From contig JANQJG010000036.1 of the NCBI GenBank assembly GCA_028281785.1, forward strand, positions 52,135 to 116,134: a DNA stretch of 64,000 nucleotides. Direction: 5' to 3'. This document shows, piece by piece, positions 52,247-60,873 of the stretch. The DNA is from Rhodospirillales bacterium (GTDB lineage Bacteria; Pseudomonadota; Alphaproteobacteria; Rhodospirillales; Shumkoniaceae). The translations under genes were made by a program, and so were the position numbers. The stretch's first letter is position 1; every line of letters begins with the position of its first letter. The notes below the pieces were generated by a model that ran no database searches, was not told where the DNA came from, and was given only the letters and a program-made list of their open reading frames with translations.

Positions 52247-52603
52247 TTAATCCGCGACCCCGGCGGTTTCGAACTGGTCGAAGGCCTGCAAGGTCTCGGC
52301 CCCGTAAACCATCGATGGTCCGCCGCCCATGTAGACGGCCATGGCGATGGTCTCCAGCATTTCCTCGCGCGTCGCCCCCTGGCGACGCGCGGCCTTCACA
52401 TGGAACGCGATGCAACCGTCGCAGCGCACGGCGATGGCGATTGCGGTCGCGATCAGCTCCTTGGTCTTGGTGTCCAAGGCGCCCTTCGCGGTCGACGCGC
52501 GGGCAAGCCCGGAAAACGCCTGCATGGGCTCTGTCGCCCCCTTGCGCAACACACCGATGGCTTCCGTCAGTTCCTTGGCCATTTGCGGGAAATCTTTGCT
52601 CAT
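52247..52603 (-). CDS. Carboxymuconolactone decarboxylase/AhpD-family protein
   Basis: This 118-residue AhpD-fold protein has the CxxC-x3-H motif CDGCIAFH at C61, C64 and H68, the redox site of AhpD-like peroxidase partners. The size and motif fit a small alkylhydroperoxidase-type protein rather than a true decarboxylase. The substrate is unknown. It lies 167 bases upstream of BI-1 on the same strand, with no shared operon evidence. Minus-strand TTGAGC and ATAGTG, 17 bases apart (near 52660-52690), could be its promoter. Confidence 0.88.
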   Translation of the reverse strand: MSKDFPQMAKELTEAIGVLRKGATEPMQAFSGLARASTAKGALDTKTKELIATAIAIAVRCDGCIAFHVKAARRQGATREEMLETIAMAVYMGGGPSMVYGAETLQAFDQFETAGVAD

Positions 52604-52858
52604 AGGTCTCTCTCTTAGTTGGGTGGAGGACGGGAAACGATCTTGACAAGAGCACTATCCGCCGAGACTGAACCTGCTCAAGCGCTCCTTGCCCAGGTCG
52701 CCGACGAGTTATAAATTAGGTAATACTCATATATCAGAAGGAATGCCATCCCTGAGACGGACCGGACGACAACTTCGAGACCAGGGCATATACCCCAAAA
52801 TTGGAAAATAGGGATCCTTCCGATTGGCTTTTGATCCAAGAAGGCGCAGAATTATATC

Positions 52859-53536
52859 ATGAAGCCTGTGGATCGCTCTCCGCGATCCGCGTCGCAGACG
52901 AGGCTTGAAGACATGCGCTTCTCCGCTTTGGCCCGTTGGGGCATTCTTGGCGTCGTCGTCATCGCCATCTCCGCCGCCTTGGGCTTTTATGTTCACACGC
53001 CCAGCGAGGTCGACCTGGTTCCCGCTCGGGCCCAGCAATCCGCCGAAGCGCCGACGATCGGCGGCCCGTTTACGCTCCTCGACCACGACGGCAAGACCGT
53101 TACGGACCAGGATTTCCGTGGCCGGTTCATGCTGGTCTTTTTCGGCTTCACCTATTGCCCCGATGTGTGCCCGACCTCCTTGACCACCATCGCCGAGGCG
53201 CTGGACATGCTGGGCAAGGATGCCGGGAAGATCGCGCCGCTTTTCGTCACCGTCGATCCCGAGCGGGATACCCCCGAACAGATGAAGATGTATGTCGGAC
53301 ATTTCCATCCCAGCATCATCGGCCTGACCGGAAGCCTCGACCAGATCGACCGGGCGGCGCGGGGCTATCGCGTGTACTATGCCAAGGTGATGGAAGAGGA
53401 CGGGGGCGCGGACGACTATCTGATGGACCACACCGCGATCACCTATCTGATGGGACCGGACGGTGAGTTCCGCGCGTTCTTCAGCCACGACACCACGCCC
53501 CAGGAGATCGCCCAGCGCCTCCGCGAGTTCCTGTGA
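52859..53536 (+). CDS. SCO1/SenC/PrrC copper chaperone for cytochrome c oxidase
   Basis: This 225-residue protein has one N-terminal membrane helix ([19 protein letters not shown]) and a thioredoxin-fold periplasmic domain with C100-P-D-V-C104 and the distal histidine in [11 protein letters not shown]. These three ligands bind copper. SCO proteins help insert Cu into the CuA site of terminal oxidase. An internal ATG at 52913 is an alternative start. The gap upstream (52604-52858) is AT-rich and appears non-coding. Confidence 0.93.
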   Translation: MKPVDRSPRSASQTRLEDMRFSALARWGILGVVVIAISAALGFYVHTPSEVDLVPARAQQSAEAPTIGGPFTLLDHDGKTVTDQDFRGRFMLVFFGFTYCPDVCPTSLTTIAEALDMLGKDAGKIAPLFVTVDPERDTPEQMKMYVGHFHPSIIGLTGSLDQIDRAARGYRVYYAKVMEEDGGADDYLMDHTAITYLMGPDGEFRAFFSHDTTPQEIAQRLREFL

Positions 53537-53991
53537 TCCGGCTGAGCCCGATGATCGACGAGCTTCCGTTCTGGAAGCGCAAGACGCTCGACGAAATGAC
53601 GCCGTCGGAATGGGAGTCGCTCTGCGATGGCTGCGCCAAATGCTGCCTTGCCAAGCTCGAGGATGTCGAGACGGGCGAAATCGCCTATACGAAGGTCGCC
53701 TGCCGTCTTCTCGATCTCGGCAGCTGCCGCTGCTCGCGCTATGATGAGCGCTCCCGTTACGTGCCGGACTGTGTCGTGTTGACACCGGAAAACCTTTCGC
53801 GGCTCTCCTGGATGCCCTCGACCTGCGCCTATCGTCTTCTCTCGGAGGGCCGGGACCTCCCATGGTGGCATCCGCTCGTCTCCGGCGACCCGGAAACCGT
53901 CCACCAGGCGGGGATATCGGTGCGCGGGCGGGTGATCCCGGAGAAGGAGACGGTGGATTTGGAGGACCATATCGTCGAGTGGCCGAAGTGA
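53533..53991 (+). CDS. YcgN-family cysteine cluster protein
   Basis: This 152-residue protein has the YcgN/CxxxCxxCC pattern: [14 protein letters not shown] near residue 32, a further [14 protein letters not shown] and C in STCAYRL. Cysteine clusters of this family probably bind metal or Fe-S. The function is unknown. The GTG start overlaps the SCO1 stop (GTGA at 53533-53536), and its stop overlaps the next gene. Confidence 0.9.
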   Translation: MIRLSPMIDELPFWKRKTLDEMTPSEWESLCDGCAKCCLAKLEDVETGEIAYTKVACRLLDLGSCRCSRYDERSRYVPDCVVLTPENLSRLSWMPSTCAYRLLSEGRDLPWWHPLVSGDPETVHQAGISVRGRVIPEKETVDLEDHIVEWPK

Positions 53992-54725
53992 GGCGGAAAC
54001 CGTCACGCGCGGCGCCACTCAGACGGGTTCGCGAACACCGGACATTACTGGATTTGGAGGGGCGCAGCCTGCCCCTCAGAATCCGCCGCCATCCGCGTGC
54101 CCGGCGGTTGACGCTGCGGGTCGATTCGGCCGCCGAGGGCGCCGTGGTAACCATACCGGCATCGGTGCCGATCGAAGAGGGAATCGACTGGGCGCAGCGC
54201 AAGTCGGCCTGGCTTCTGGAGATGATCGAGGGACTTCCGCCACGCGTCGCCTTCGTCGATGGCGCGGTCGTTCCGTTCCTCGGCATCGGCCATCGGATTT
54301 GCCATCGGCCGGATCAAAAGGGCGTGGTCTGGCGGGAGAACGGGCAGATCCACGTGACGGGGAACCCGGAGTTCCTGGCCCGGCGCGTGACCGACTGGCT
54401 GAGGCGGGAGGCCCGGCGGGAAATCGTCACGCGGGTGGCCGCCAAGGCTGAAATGCTGGGCCGTCCGGCGGGCCGAATCGGCTTGCGCGACACCCGTTCA
54501 CGCTGGGGGTCCTGTGCGTCGAACGGTAATCTGTCCTTCTGCTGGCGCCTGATCATGGCTCCCGAAAGGGTGCTCGACTATGTCGTGGCGCATGAGGTGG
54601 CCCATCTCGCCGTGCGCGACCACGGCGACCGGTTCTGGGCCACCGTGGCGACGCTGACCGAGGATCCTGTCGACGCGCGGGCCTGGCTCCGCCGTCATGG
54701 CGAAGGACTGCATCGATACGGGTGA
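53988..54725 (+). CDS. YgjP/SprT-like zinc metallopeptidase (M48-related)
   Basis: This 245-residue protein resembles YgjP (DUF45), with the zinc site [16 protein letters not shown] (HExxH) and the preceding [24 protein letters not shown]. The start GTG at 53988 overlaps the YcgN stop. N-terminal residues are unlike the E. coli protein. YgjP-type metallopeptidases are often called putative metal-dependent hydrolases; the substrate is not established. Confidence 0.9.
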   Translation: MRRKPSRAAPLRRVREHRTLLDLEGRSLPLRIRRHPRARRLTLRVDSAAEGAVVTIPASVPIEEGIDWAQRKSAWLLEMIEGLPPRVAFVDGAVVPFLGIGHRICHRPDQKGVVWRENGQIHVTGNPEFLARRVTDWLRREARREIVTRVAAKAEMLGRPAGRIGLRDTRSRWGSCASNGNLSFCWRLIMAPERVLDYVVAHEVAHLAVRDHGDRFWATVATLTEDPVDARAWLRRHGEGLHRYG

Positions 54726-54823
54726 CCCGTAGGGGATCAGTTCCACCGCAAGCATCGGATAGATGTCGCGCCGGTCGCCGGGCTATGTTCTGGGCCATGG
54801 ACGCGAACCATGGAGAGGCTTCG

Positions 54824-55867
54824 ATGAACGACGATCAGCGCTGGCGGGCCGTTCGCACGCGCGACGCCCGCTTCGACGACCAGTTCGTCTACGCCGTACG
54901 GTCGACCGGTGTCTTCTGTCGGCCATCCTGCCCCAGCCGAAAGCCCAAACGCGACAATGCGCTGTTCTTTGCCGACGCGCCGGCCGCGCGCGATGCCGGA
55001 TTCCGACCCTGCCGGCGTTGCCATCCCGAAGCCGCGAAGGCGCCGGACCCCGCCACCGAGCTGGCCCAGCGGGTGATCGCGCTTCTCGTCGCGCGGACCG
55101 ACGGCCCGCCCACTCTGGCGGAGTTGGGCGTCGAACTCGGCCTGAGTCCCCACCACCTGCAACGCAGCTTCAAGCAGGCGACCGGCCTCTCCCCCCGGCA
55201 GTATGCCGAGGCGCTGCGCCATGGCCGCCTGAAGGCGGAGTTTCGCAATGGCGAGCCGGTCGCCTCCGCCCTCTACGGCGCCGGATACGGCTCGTCGAGC
55301 CGGCTCTACGAGAAGGCCGATTCGCAGCTCGGCATGACGCCGTCCTCTTTTGCCAAAGGTGGGCGCGGCGCGCAGATCACCTTCGCCATTGCCGATTGTC
55401 CGCTCGGTCGGCTGCTGGTCGCGGCCACGGCCCGGGGTGTCTGCGCGGTCATGCTCGGCAATCGCGACCCCGATCTCGAAGCCGAACTCAGCGGCGACTT
55501 CCCGGCCGCCGAGATCCTGCGCGACGATGGTGTTCTGGCCGATCATGTCGCCCATATTCTGGAGCACCTGGATGGCGCTACGCCGGTCCCCGACCTGCCG
55601 CTCGACGTACGCGCCACCGCCTTCCAATGGCGGGTCTGGGAGTGTCTGCGCCGGATTCCGCCGGGACAGACCATGACCTATGGCGAAATCGCCGCCGTCA
55701 TTGGGCATCCACGGGCCGCGCGCGCGGTGGGGCGGGCCTGCGCCACCAATCCGGTGTCGCTGGTCGTCCCCTGCCATCGCGCGGTCGGCGCGGACGGAAA
55801 TCTCACGGGATACCGCTGGGGCGTGCAGCGCAAACGCGATCTGCTCGCGCGTGAAGGTCGGCGCTGA
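54824..55867 (+). CDS. ada: Bifunctional Ada: transcriptional regulator and DNA alkyl-repair methyltransferase
   Basis: Ada accepts methyl groups from alkylated DNA and, when methylated, activates the adaptive response. In this 347-residue protein the N-terminal domain has four zinc cysteines C32, C36, C63 and C66 (FCRPSCPSRKP and RPCRRCHPE). An AraC-type helix-turn-helix (about 90-165) follows. The C-terminal MGMT domain has the active cysteine C317 in PCHRAV. GGAGAGGCTTCG before ATG 54824 fixes the start. No alkB is adjacent. Confidence 0.94.
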   Translation: MNDDQRWRAVRTRDARFDDQFVYAVRSTGVFCRPSCPSRKPKRDNALFFADAPAARDAGFRPCRRCHPEAAKAPDPATELAQRVIALLVARTDGPPTLAELGVELGLSPHHLQRSFKQATGLSPRQYAEALRHGRLKAEFRNGEPVASALYGAGYGSSSRLYEKADSQLGMTPSSFAKGGRGAQITFAIADCPLGRLLVAATARGVCAVMLGNRDPDLEAELSGDFPAAEILRDDGVLADHVAHILEHLDGATPVPDLPLDVRATAFQWRVWECLRRIPPGQTMTYGEIAAVIGHPRAARAVGRACATNPVSLVVPCHRAVGADGNLTGYRWGVQRKRDLLAREGRR

Positions 55868-55923
55868 GGCATCGTTCGATGGCGACCTTTGGCGCGCGGC
55901 GACGATCTCGCCTATAAACACAT

Positions 55924-57165
55924 ATGTCCTTGTCGTCGCCCCGCGCCAAACCCCATCCTGAATCGCTCTGGATCGGTGGACTCCTCACCGCCTTGATCGC
56001 CCTTGGGCAGCTCTCGACAGCCATCTACGTGCCCTCCATGCCGTCGCTGGTGACGGATCTCGGGACCACGCCGCAGCGGGTGACGCTGACCCTAACCATT
56101 TTCCTCATCGGCTTTGCCGTCTCTCAACTCGTCTTCGGCCCCCTCTCCGACCGCTACGGACGGCGCGCGGTGCTCATGGGCGGGTTGGGTCTGTTCCTCT
56201 GCGCCAATTTCGCCTGCGCCTTCGCGCCCAGCATCGAAGCCCTGCTGTTCGGCCGTTTCCTGCAGTCGGTCGGCGCCTGTTCGGGCGCGGTGTTGGGTCG
56301 GGCCATCGTCCGCGACATCTATGGGCGAGACCGCGCGGCCAAGGCCCTGGCCTATATCGGTGTCGCCTTCTCGGTCTCCCCCGCGATCTCCCCCATTATC
56401 GGCGGCTATCTGCAGGAATGGTATGGCTGGCAGGCCAACTTCTTTTTCCTTGCCGCGGTCACCCTCCTGGTTTGGGCCGCGGCCTGGCTCCTGCTCGAGG
56501 AAACCAACCGCCAGCCCGATCCCACCGCCCTCAACCCCTACGATATGGTACGCAACTATGCTCTGCTTCTGCGCAGCCCGGTCTTCGTCCGCCACATGCT
56601 GGCGCTGTCGCTTGTTTTCTCCGGGTTGATGGCGTTCATCGCCGCCACGCCGTTCCTGATCATTGACACTCTGGGCGTGCGCCCCGCCCATTACGGCCTG
56701 CTTTCGGCCCTGGCCGTCTTCGGCACGCTTGCGGGCAATCTGTCGGCCGGGATCTTCACGATGCGCCTCGGCATCGAGCGCATGATGTGGATCGGGATCG
56801 GGATCGCCGTGGCCTCCGGAGGCGCGATGACCGCGCTGGCCCTTGCCGGGTTCTTCGGTGTGCTGGTCATTGTGATCCCGGTCATCCTGTTTCTCTGCGG
56901 CATGGGAATTGTCATGCCCAACGGCATGGCGGGAGCCATGGGTCCCTTTCCGCGCATGGCGGGCGCCGCCTCGGCCTTGCTGGGTTTCGTTCAGATGGCC
57001 GTCGGCGCCGCGGCCGCCGCCCTGGGCGGCTGGCTGCCGCATGAATCGCTGCTGCCGCTGGCCTGCGTGATGCTGGTCCTCGGACTGGGCGCCGCGATCG
57101 CCTTCGCCGCCTTTCGCCGCCCGGAACTCGGCGATGGTCCCGGCGTTCTGCCCAAGACGTCTTAG
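55924..57165 (+). CDS. MFS drug exporter, Bcr/CflA family
   Basis: This 413-residue transporter has 12 hydrophobic helices, the MFS motif A variant GPLSDRYGRRAVLMGGLGLF after helix 2, and the Bcr/CflA-type helix 4-5 pattern QSVGACSGAVLGRAIVRDIYGR. Such pumps export drugs such as bicyclomycin or sulfonamide by proton antiport. The substrate is unknown. It follows ada by 56 bases, with no obvious link to it. Confidence 0.92.
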   Translation: MSLSSPRAKPHPESLWIGGLLTALIALGQLSTAIYVPSMPSLVTDLGTTPQRVTLTLTIFLIGFAVSQLVFGPLSDRYGRRAVLMGGLGLFLCANFACAFAPSIEALLFGRFLQSVGACSGAVLGRAIVRDIYGRDRAAKALAYIGVAFSVSPAISPIIGGYLQEWYGWQANFFFLAAVTLLVWAAAWLLLEETNRQPDPTALNPYDMVRNYALLLRSPVFVRHMLALSLVFSGLMAFIAATPFLIIDTLGVRPAHYGLLSALAVFGTLAGNLSAGIFTMRLGIERMMWIGIGIAVASGGAMTALALAGFFGVLVIVIPVILFLCGMGIVMPNGMAGAMGPFPRMAGAASALLGFVQMAVGAAAAALGGWLPHESLLPLACVMLVLGLGAAIAFAAFRRPELGDGPGVLPKTS

Positions 57166-57235
57166 GGCCTGTTGCCTCCGGATCAATGAGGGGGGTAAGA
57201 CAAAGACCGTCGGTCCGTTTTCGGAAGGTCAGCTT

Positions 57236-57655
57236 ATGCCGCACGCCCAGGACACCCTCAGCATTCGCACCCGTGGCCAGGGGCTGCACGAGGTCACGCA
57301 GGAGATTGCGGCCTGGGTGGCCCGCCAGGACATCGGGACCGGCCTGCTCACGGTCTTCTGCCGGCACACCTCCGCCAGCCTGACGATCCAGGAAAATGCC
57401 GATCCCGACGTTCGCCACGACCTCGAGACCTTCTTCACGCGGCTGGTCGAGGAAAACCCGGCGCTCTACCGGCATACGATCGAGGGGCCGGACGACATGC
57501 CCGCCCATATTCGCGGCGCCCTGACCGATGTGTCGCTGACGATCCCGGTCACGCGGGGCCGCCTCGCCCTCGGAACCTGGCAGGGCATCTTTCTGTTCGA
57601 GCATCGCCGCCGGCCCCATCATCGTAATCTGGTGCTCCATTTCATCGGCGAATGA
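57236..57655 (+). CDS. YjbQ-family protein (UPF0047)
   Basis: This 139-residue protein has the UPF0047 core: LLTVFCRHTSASLTIQENADPDVRHDL and the HHRRPHHRNLVLHF-type histidine-rich end. YjbQ proteins may act as a thiamine-phosphate phosphatase-like hydrolase in E. coli, but the general role is not settled. GGAAGGTCAGCTT before ATG 57236 supports the start. Its stop overlaps the next open frame by four bases (ATGA at 57652-57655). Confidence 0.9.
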   Translation: MPHAQDTLSIRTRGQGLHEVTQEIAAWVARQDIGTGLLTVFCRHTSASLTIQENADPDVRHDLETFFTRLVEENPALYRHTIEGPDDMPAHIRGALTDVSLTIPVTRGRLALGTWQGIFLFEHRRRPHHRNLVLHFIGE

Positions 57656-57738
57656 GCCCCCCGCTGGGAAAACGCCGGCCGATCGGCTATCCTTTTTTGC
57701 AATCACTACGGGGAACTTTGGCGCGGAGTCTGAGACGC

Positions 57739-58659
57739 ATGCGGATGCGGTGTCGATCGGTTCTCGGTGCAATCGCCGGCTGGGCAGGCGTCTTGTCGCT
57801 CGCCGTCGGTTGCGCGGGGACATCGTCGCAATCGGACGATGCTCGAAACGCCCCCGCCGCCGCGGTGTCGGGCGACAGGGTCGATCTGCGCGTCATCCCG
57901 AGCGAGGAATTCGTCGCGGATCGCGTGGCGGGTATTACGGGCGTCGTCGAGGCGGCCGAGGCGCTCGCCGCCGCGGATGGTGCGACGATCGACGCGCGGG
58001 ACGTCGAGTTCTTCCGCAATTCGGAGCTCGGCAGGGAGTGGCTGACGAAGCGGCTGCATCGCGCCGTTTCCTCAGGCTATCCCGCGAAGCGATGTCCCTA
58101 CCACTACGTGGCCTGGGAGGCCGCGACCCGGAGCGAAGCGATCGAACGGGCGCTAAGGCAATGCCTCAACTACGTTCAGAATATGCCCGCGCTGGGGGAG
58201 GGACGGCAGACGCATTGCGGATGCCGTCTGGTGGCGCTGGACAATCTCCTGCTCGTACCGCCAGCCGAACTCTCCTATCGAAACCTCGTTCCGGCCCTCC
58301 TGCTCCGAAACAGGCTCGACGACAAGGAGGTGCGCAGCGCCATCCCCGGTTTTTTCGAGTTCAGCGGCCGCGCGGGGACCGACCTCCCCATTCGGATGGT
58401 CAGCCGCGAAGGTTACCCGCTATGCGAGGGAACCTACAGCACGACAAGACCCGCCGAGGGGGTGCTCAAGCTGATCTGCGACCTGGGGGTCGAACGCGTC
58501 AACGCCAGGTTTCGGGTTTTCGGGTTTCACGAGGGCCGCGCCTATGGCGTCGCGCTCGGCCGCTCGGATCTCTACGAATATGTCGGGATGTTCGGGCTGA
58601 CCGAAGAAAACTTCGTCGAGATCCATGATCGTCTCCGCAGCATCGGCCTGCGGCTGTGA
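57739..58659 (+). CDS. Putative lipoprotein of unknown function
   Basis: I do not recognise the mature domain. The start at 57739 gives a signal peptide ending SLAVGC, a reasonable lipobox with C being the lipidated residue at about 25. The longer frame from 57652 (ATGA overlap with yjbQ) is the alternative start. The mature part has CPYHYVAWEAATRSEAIERALRQC and HCGCRLVALDN, giving conserved-looking cysteines that could form disulfides. It then has a beta-rich C-terminal half. It precedes hldE by about 98 bases. Confidence 0.7.
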   Translation: MRMRCRSVLGAIAGWAGVLSLAVGCAGTSSQSDDARNAPAAAVSGDRVDLRVIPSEEFVADRVAGITGVVEAAEALAAADGATIDARDVEFFRNSELGREWLTKRLHRAVSSGYPAKRCPYHYVAWEAATRSEAIERALRQCLNYVQNMPALGEGRQTHCGCRLVALDNLLLVPPAELSYRNLVPALLLRNRLDDKEVRSAIPGFFEFSGRAGTDLPIRMVSREGYPLCEGTYSTTRPAEGVLKLICDLGVERVNARFRVFGFHEGRAYGVALGRSDLYEYVGMFGLTEENFVEIHDRLRSIGLRL

Positions 58660-58757
58660 CCCTTTCGTGATCCCTCTGACGCTCGGAATGCTGTCCGCGA
58701 CGCGGACCCCGCGCTTCCCGTTTTGCACGCCCCCCGGCTTCGGGGTAAAAGGGCGGC

Positions 58758-60254
58758 ATGACGAAGAGTTCCGGCAAACAGATGATCGACCGCGCGGCCC
58801 TGCCGTCGATGATGGAGGCGATGGACAACGCCCGCGTTCTCTGCGTTGGCGACCTGATGCTCGACAGATACGTCTACGGCGAGGTGAGCCGTATTTCCCC
58901 GGAAGCGCCCATCCCAGTTCTCCGCGTGGCTCGAGACGCGTCGATGCTCGGCGGGGCCGGCAATGTCGTTCGCAATCTCGCCGCCCTGGGCGCCCGGGGA
59001 CGCTTCCTCGGCGTGGTCGGGGACGACCCCGCGGGGCGTGAGGTCTCGGATTTGATCGCGGCCCACGACTCCGTGCCGTCGACATTGATCGAAGAGACCG
59101 GACGGCCGACCTCCATCAAGACACGCTTTATCGCCGGGACTCAGCAGATGATGCGGGCCGACCGCGAGGAGACGGCGCCGATCGCCAAGGAGACGCGGGA
59201 CAGGCTCCTCCAGACGGCGGACATAGCTCTAGGCGATTGCGAGGTCCTGGTTCTCTCCGACTATGGCAAGGGCGTACTGATACCGGCCGTCATCGAGCCC
59301 CTCGTCGCCAAGGCCCGGGCATCGGGCAAGCCTGTCATCGTCGACCCGAAGGGTGAGGACTATTCCGTCTATCGGGGCGCCGATCTGGTGACTCCCAACC
59401 GAAACGAGCTCGCCGCCGCGTCCCGCATGCCGGTCGAAAGCGATGGGGAGATCGCCGCCGCCGCCGAACATATCAGCCGAACCTGCGGCATTCGCGCCGT
59501 TCTGGTGACCCGCAGCCGCGAGGGCATGACGCTGGTCACACCGGATCAGGGGATCTCCCATCTGGCGACCGAGGCCCGCGAGGTCTATGACGTCTCGGGC
59601 GCGGGAGACACCGTCGTCGCAACCCTTGCCGCCGCGCTCTCCACCGGTGCGGACCTGGCGCGGGCCGCGGCCCTGGCCAATGTCGCGGCCGGTATCGTGG
59701 TGGGCAAGGTAGGCACCGCGGTCGCCTATGCGGAGGAAATCACCGCCGCGCTGCACGAGCGCGACCGGTCCGCGATTGAGGCAAAGCGATTGTCGCAAAC
59801 CTCGGCGCTCGACCTGATCGCCCGATGGCGTCGGCAGGGTCTCCGTGTCGGCTTCACGAACGGCTGTTTCGATCTTCTTCATCCCGGCCATGTCACGATC
59901 CTCAATCGGGCCAGGGAGACCTGCGACCGCTTGGTCGTCGGCCTCAATAGCGACGCGTCGGTGTCGCGGCTGAAAGGGAAGGGACGGCCGATCCAGCCAG
60001 AGATGGCACGTGCCGCCGTGCTCGCGTCCTTGACCTCGGTTGACGCTGTGGTGAGCTTCGAGGAAGACACTCCTCAAACGCTCATCGAGGCGATCCGACC
60101 GGACGTGCTGGTCAAGGGCGCCGACTATCGGGTCGAGGACATTGCCGGCGCCGATTTCGTACAAAGCTATGGCGGCCGGGTGATTCTTATCGAACTGGAA
60201 CCCGGCCACAGCACGTCCGATACCATCGCCCGGATCAACGGCACATCCGGCTGA
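58758..60254 (+). CDS. hldE: Bifunctional heptose-7-phosphate kinase / heptose-1-phosphate adenylyltransferase HldE
   Basis: HldE makes ADP-heptose for LPS inner core. The 498-residue protein has an N-terminal PfkB-type kinase domain (about 1-330, with GGAGNVVRNLAALG and the catalytic VSGAGDTVVA) and a C-terminal nucleotidyltransferase (about 355-498, with FTNGCFDLLHPGH). Both halves are complete, so one polypeptide performs both steps. It complements the GT9 heptosyltransferase and KdsD in the window. Confidence 0.97.
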   Translation: MTKSSGKQMIDRAALPSMMEAMDNARVLCVGDLMLDRYVYGEVSRISPEAPIPVLRVARDASMLGGAGNVVRNLAALGARGRFLGVVGDDPAGREVSDLIAAHDSVPSTLIEETGRPTSIKTRFIAGTQQMMRADREETAPIAKETRDRLLQTADIALGDCEVLVLSDYGKGVLIPAVIEPLVAKARASGKPVIVDPKGEDYSVYRGADLVTPNRNELAAASRMPVESDGEIAAAAEHISRTCGIRAVLVTRSREGMTLVTPDQGISHLATEAREVYDVSGAGDTVVATLAAALSTGADLARAAALANVAAGIVVGKVGTAVAYAEEITAALHERDRSAIEAKRLSQTSALDLIARWRRQGLRVGFTNGCFDLLHPGHVTILNRARETCDRLVVGLNSDASVSRLKGKGRPIQPEMARAAVLASLTSVDAVVSFEEDTPQTLIEAIRPDVLVKGADYRVEDIAGADFVQSYGGRVILIELEPGHSTSDTIARINGTSG

Positions 60255-60261
60255 TCCAGCC

Positions 60262-60873
60262 GTGTCGTCCCTCGAGGCCCATCTCTGGTACGCCCTTGCC
60301 TGGCTCAGCTTCGGCGTCGCCCATTCCCTCCTGGCCCGCGATGTCGCGAAGACGCGGCTGCGACCGCTCCTCGGCGCTTACTACCGGCTCACCTACAACA
60401 TCGTTGCGGTGTTTCACCTTGGGCTGGTTTGGGCGATCGGCTGGGTCGTGTTCGCGGGCCAGAACCGCTTCGGTCTCCTGCCCTGGACGGAGGCTTCTCT
60501 TTGGGCCCTGAACATCGCCGGCTGGCTGCTGCTGTTTTTCGGCCTCACCGGTTACGACCTCGGCCGCATGGCGGGGACCCGGCAGATCCGCAACCATCGG
60601 CGCGGCATCGAGGAGCCCGAGGACGAGCCGCTGCGGCGGGACGGCCTTCACCGCTATGTCCGCCATCCCCTCTACAGCGCCGGTTTTCTCATCCTGTGGG
60701 GACGGACCTTCGGCGAGTTCGAGCTCGCGACCGCGCTTTGGGGATCGCTCTACCTGGTGGTCGGCGCGGCCTTCGAGGAGCGTGGCCTTCTGCGACTCTA
60801 CGGCGCGGACTACGCGGATTACCGGCGCCGCGTACCCGCCTTCATCCCCTGGAAGGGACGCGCGCTTCGCTAA
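60262..60873 (+). CDS. Membrane methyltransferase, isoprenylcysteine/PEMT-like (NnrU-related)
   Basis: This 203-residue integral membrane protein has about five helices and the C-terminal PEMT/ICMT-type motif DGLHRYVRHPLYSAGFLILWG, where RHP binds S-adenosylmethionine, followed by EERGLLRLYGADYADYRRRVPAFIPW. The lipid or small-molecule substrate is unknown. GTG start, 7 bases after hldE, so it is likely co-transcribed. Convergent overlap of 4 bases with the PBP1A gene. Confidence 0.85.
   Translation: MSSLEAHLWYALAWLSFGVAHSLLARDVAKTRLRPLLGAYYRLTYNIVAVFHLGLVWAIGWVVFAGQNRFGLLPWTEASLWALNIAGWLLLFFGLTGYDLGRMAGTRQIRNHRRGIEEPEDEPLRRDGLHRYVRHPLYSAGFLILWGRTFGEFELATALWGSLYLVVGAAFEERGLLRLYGADYADYRRRVPAFIPWKGRALR

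Noticed and set aside
52604..52858. Small gene in the AT-rich gap before SCO1
   Set aside because: No frame with a ribosome site and recognisable product; it looks like promoter DNA for the divergent AhpD-like and SCO1 genes.
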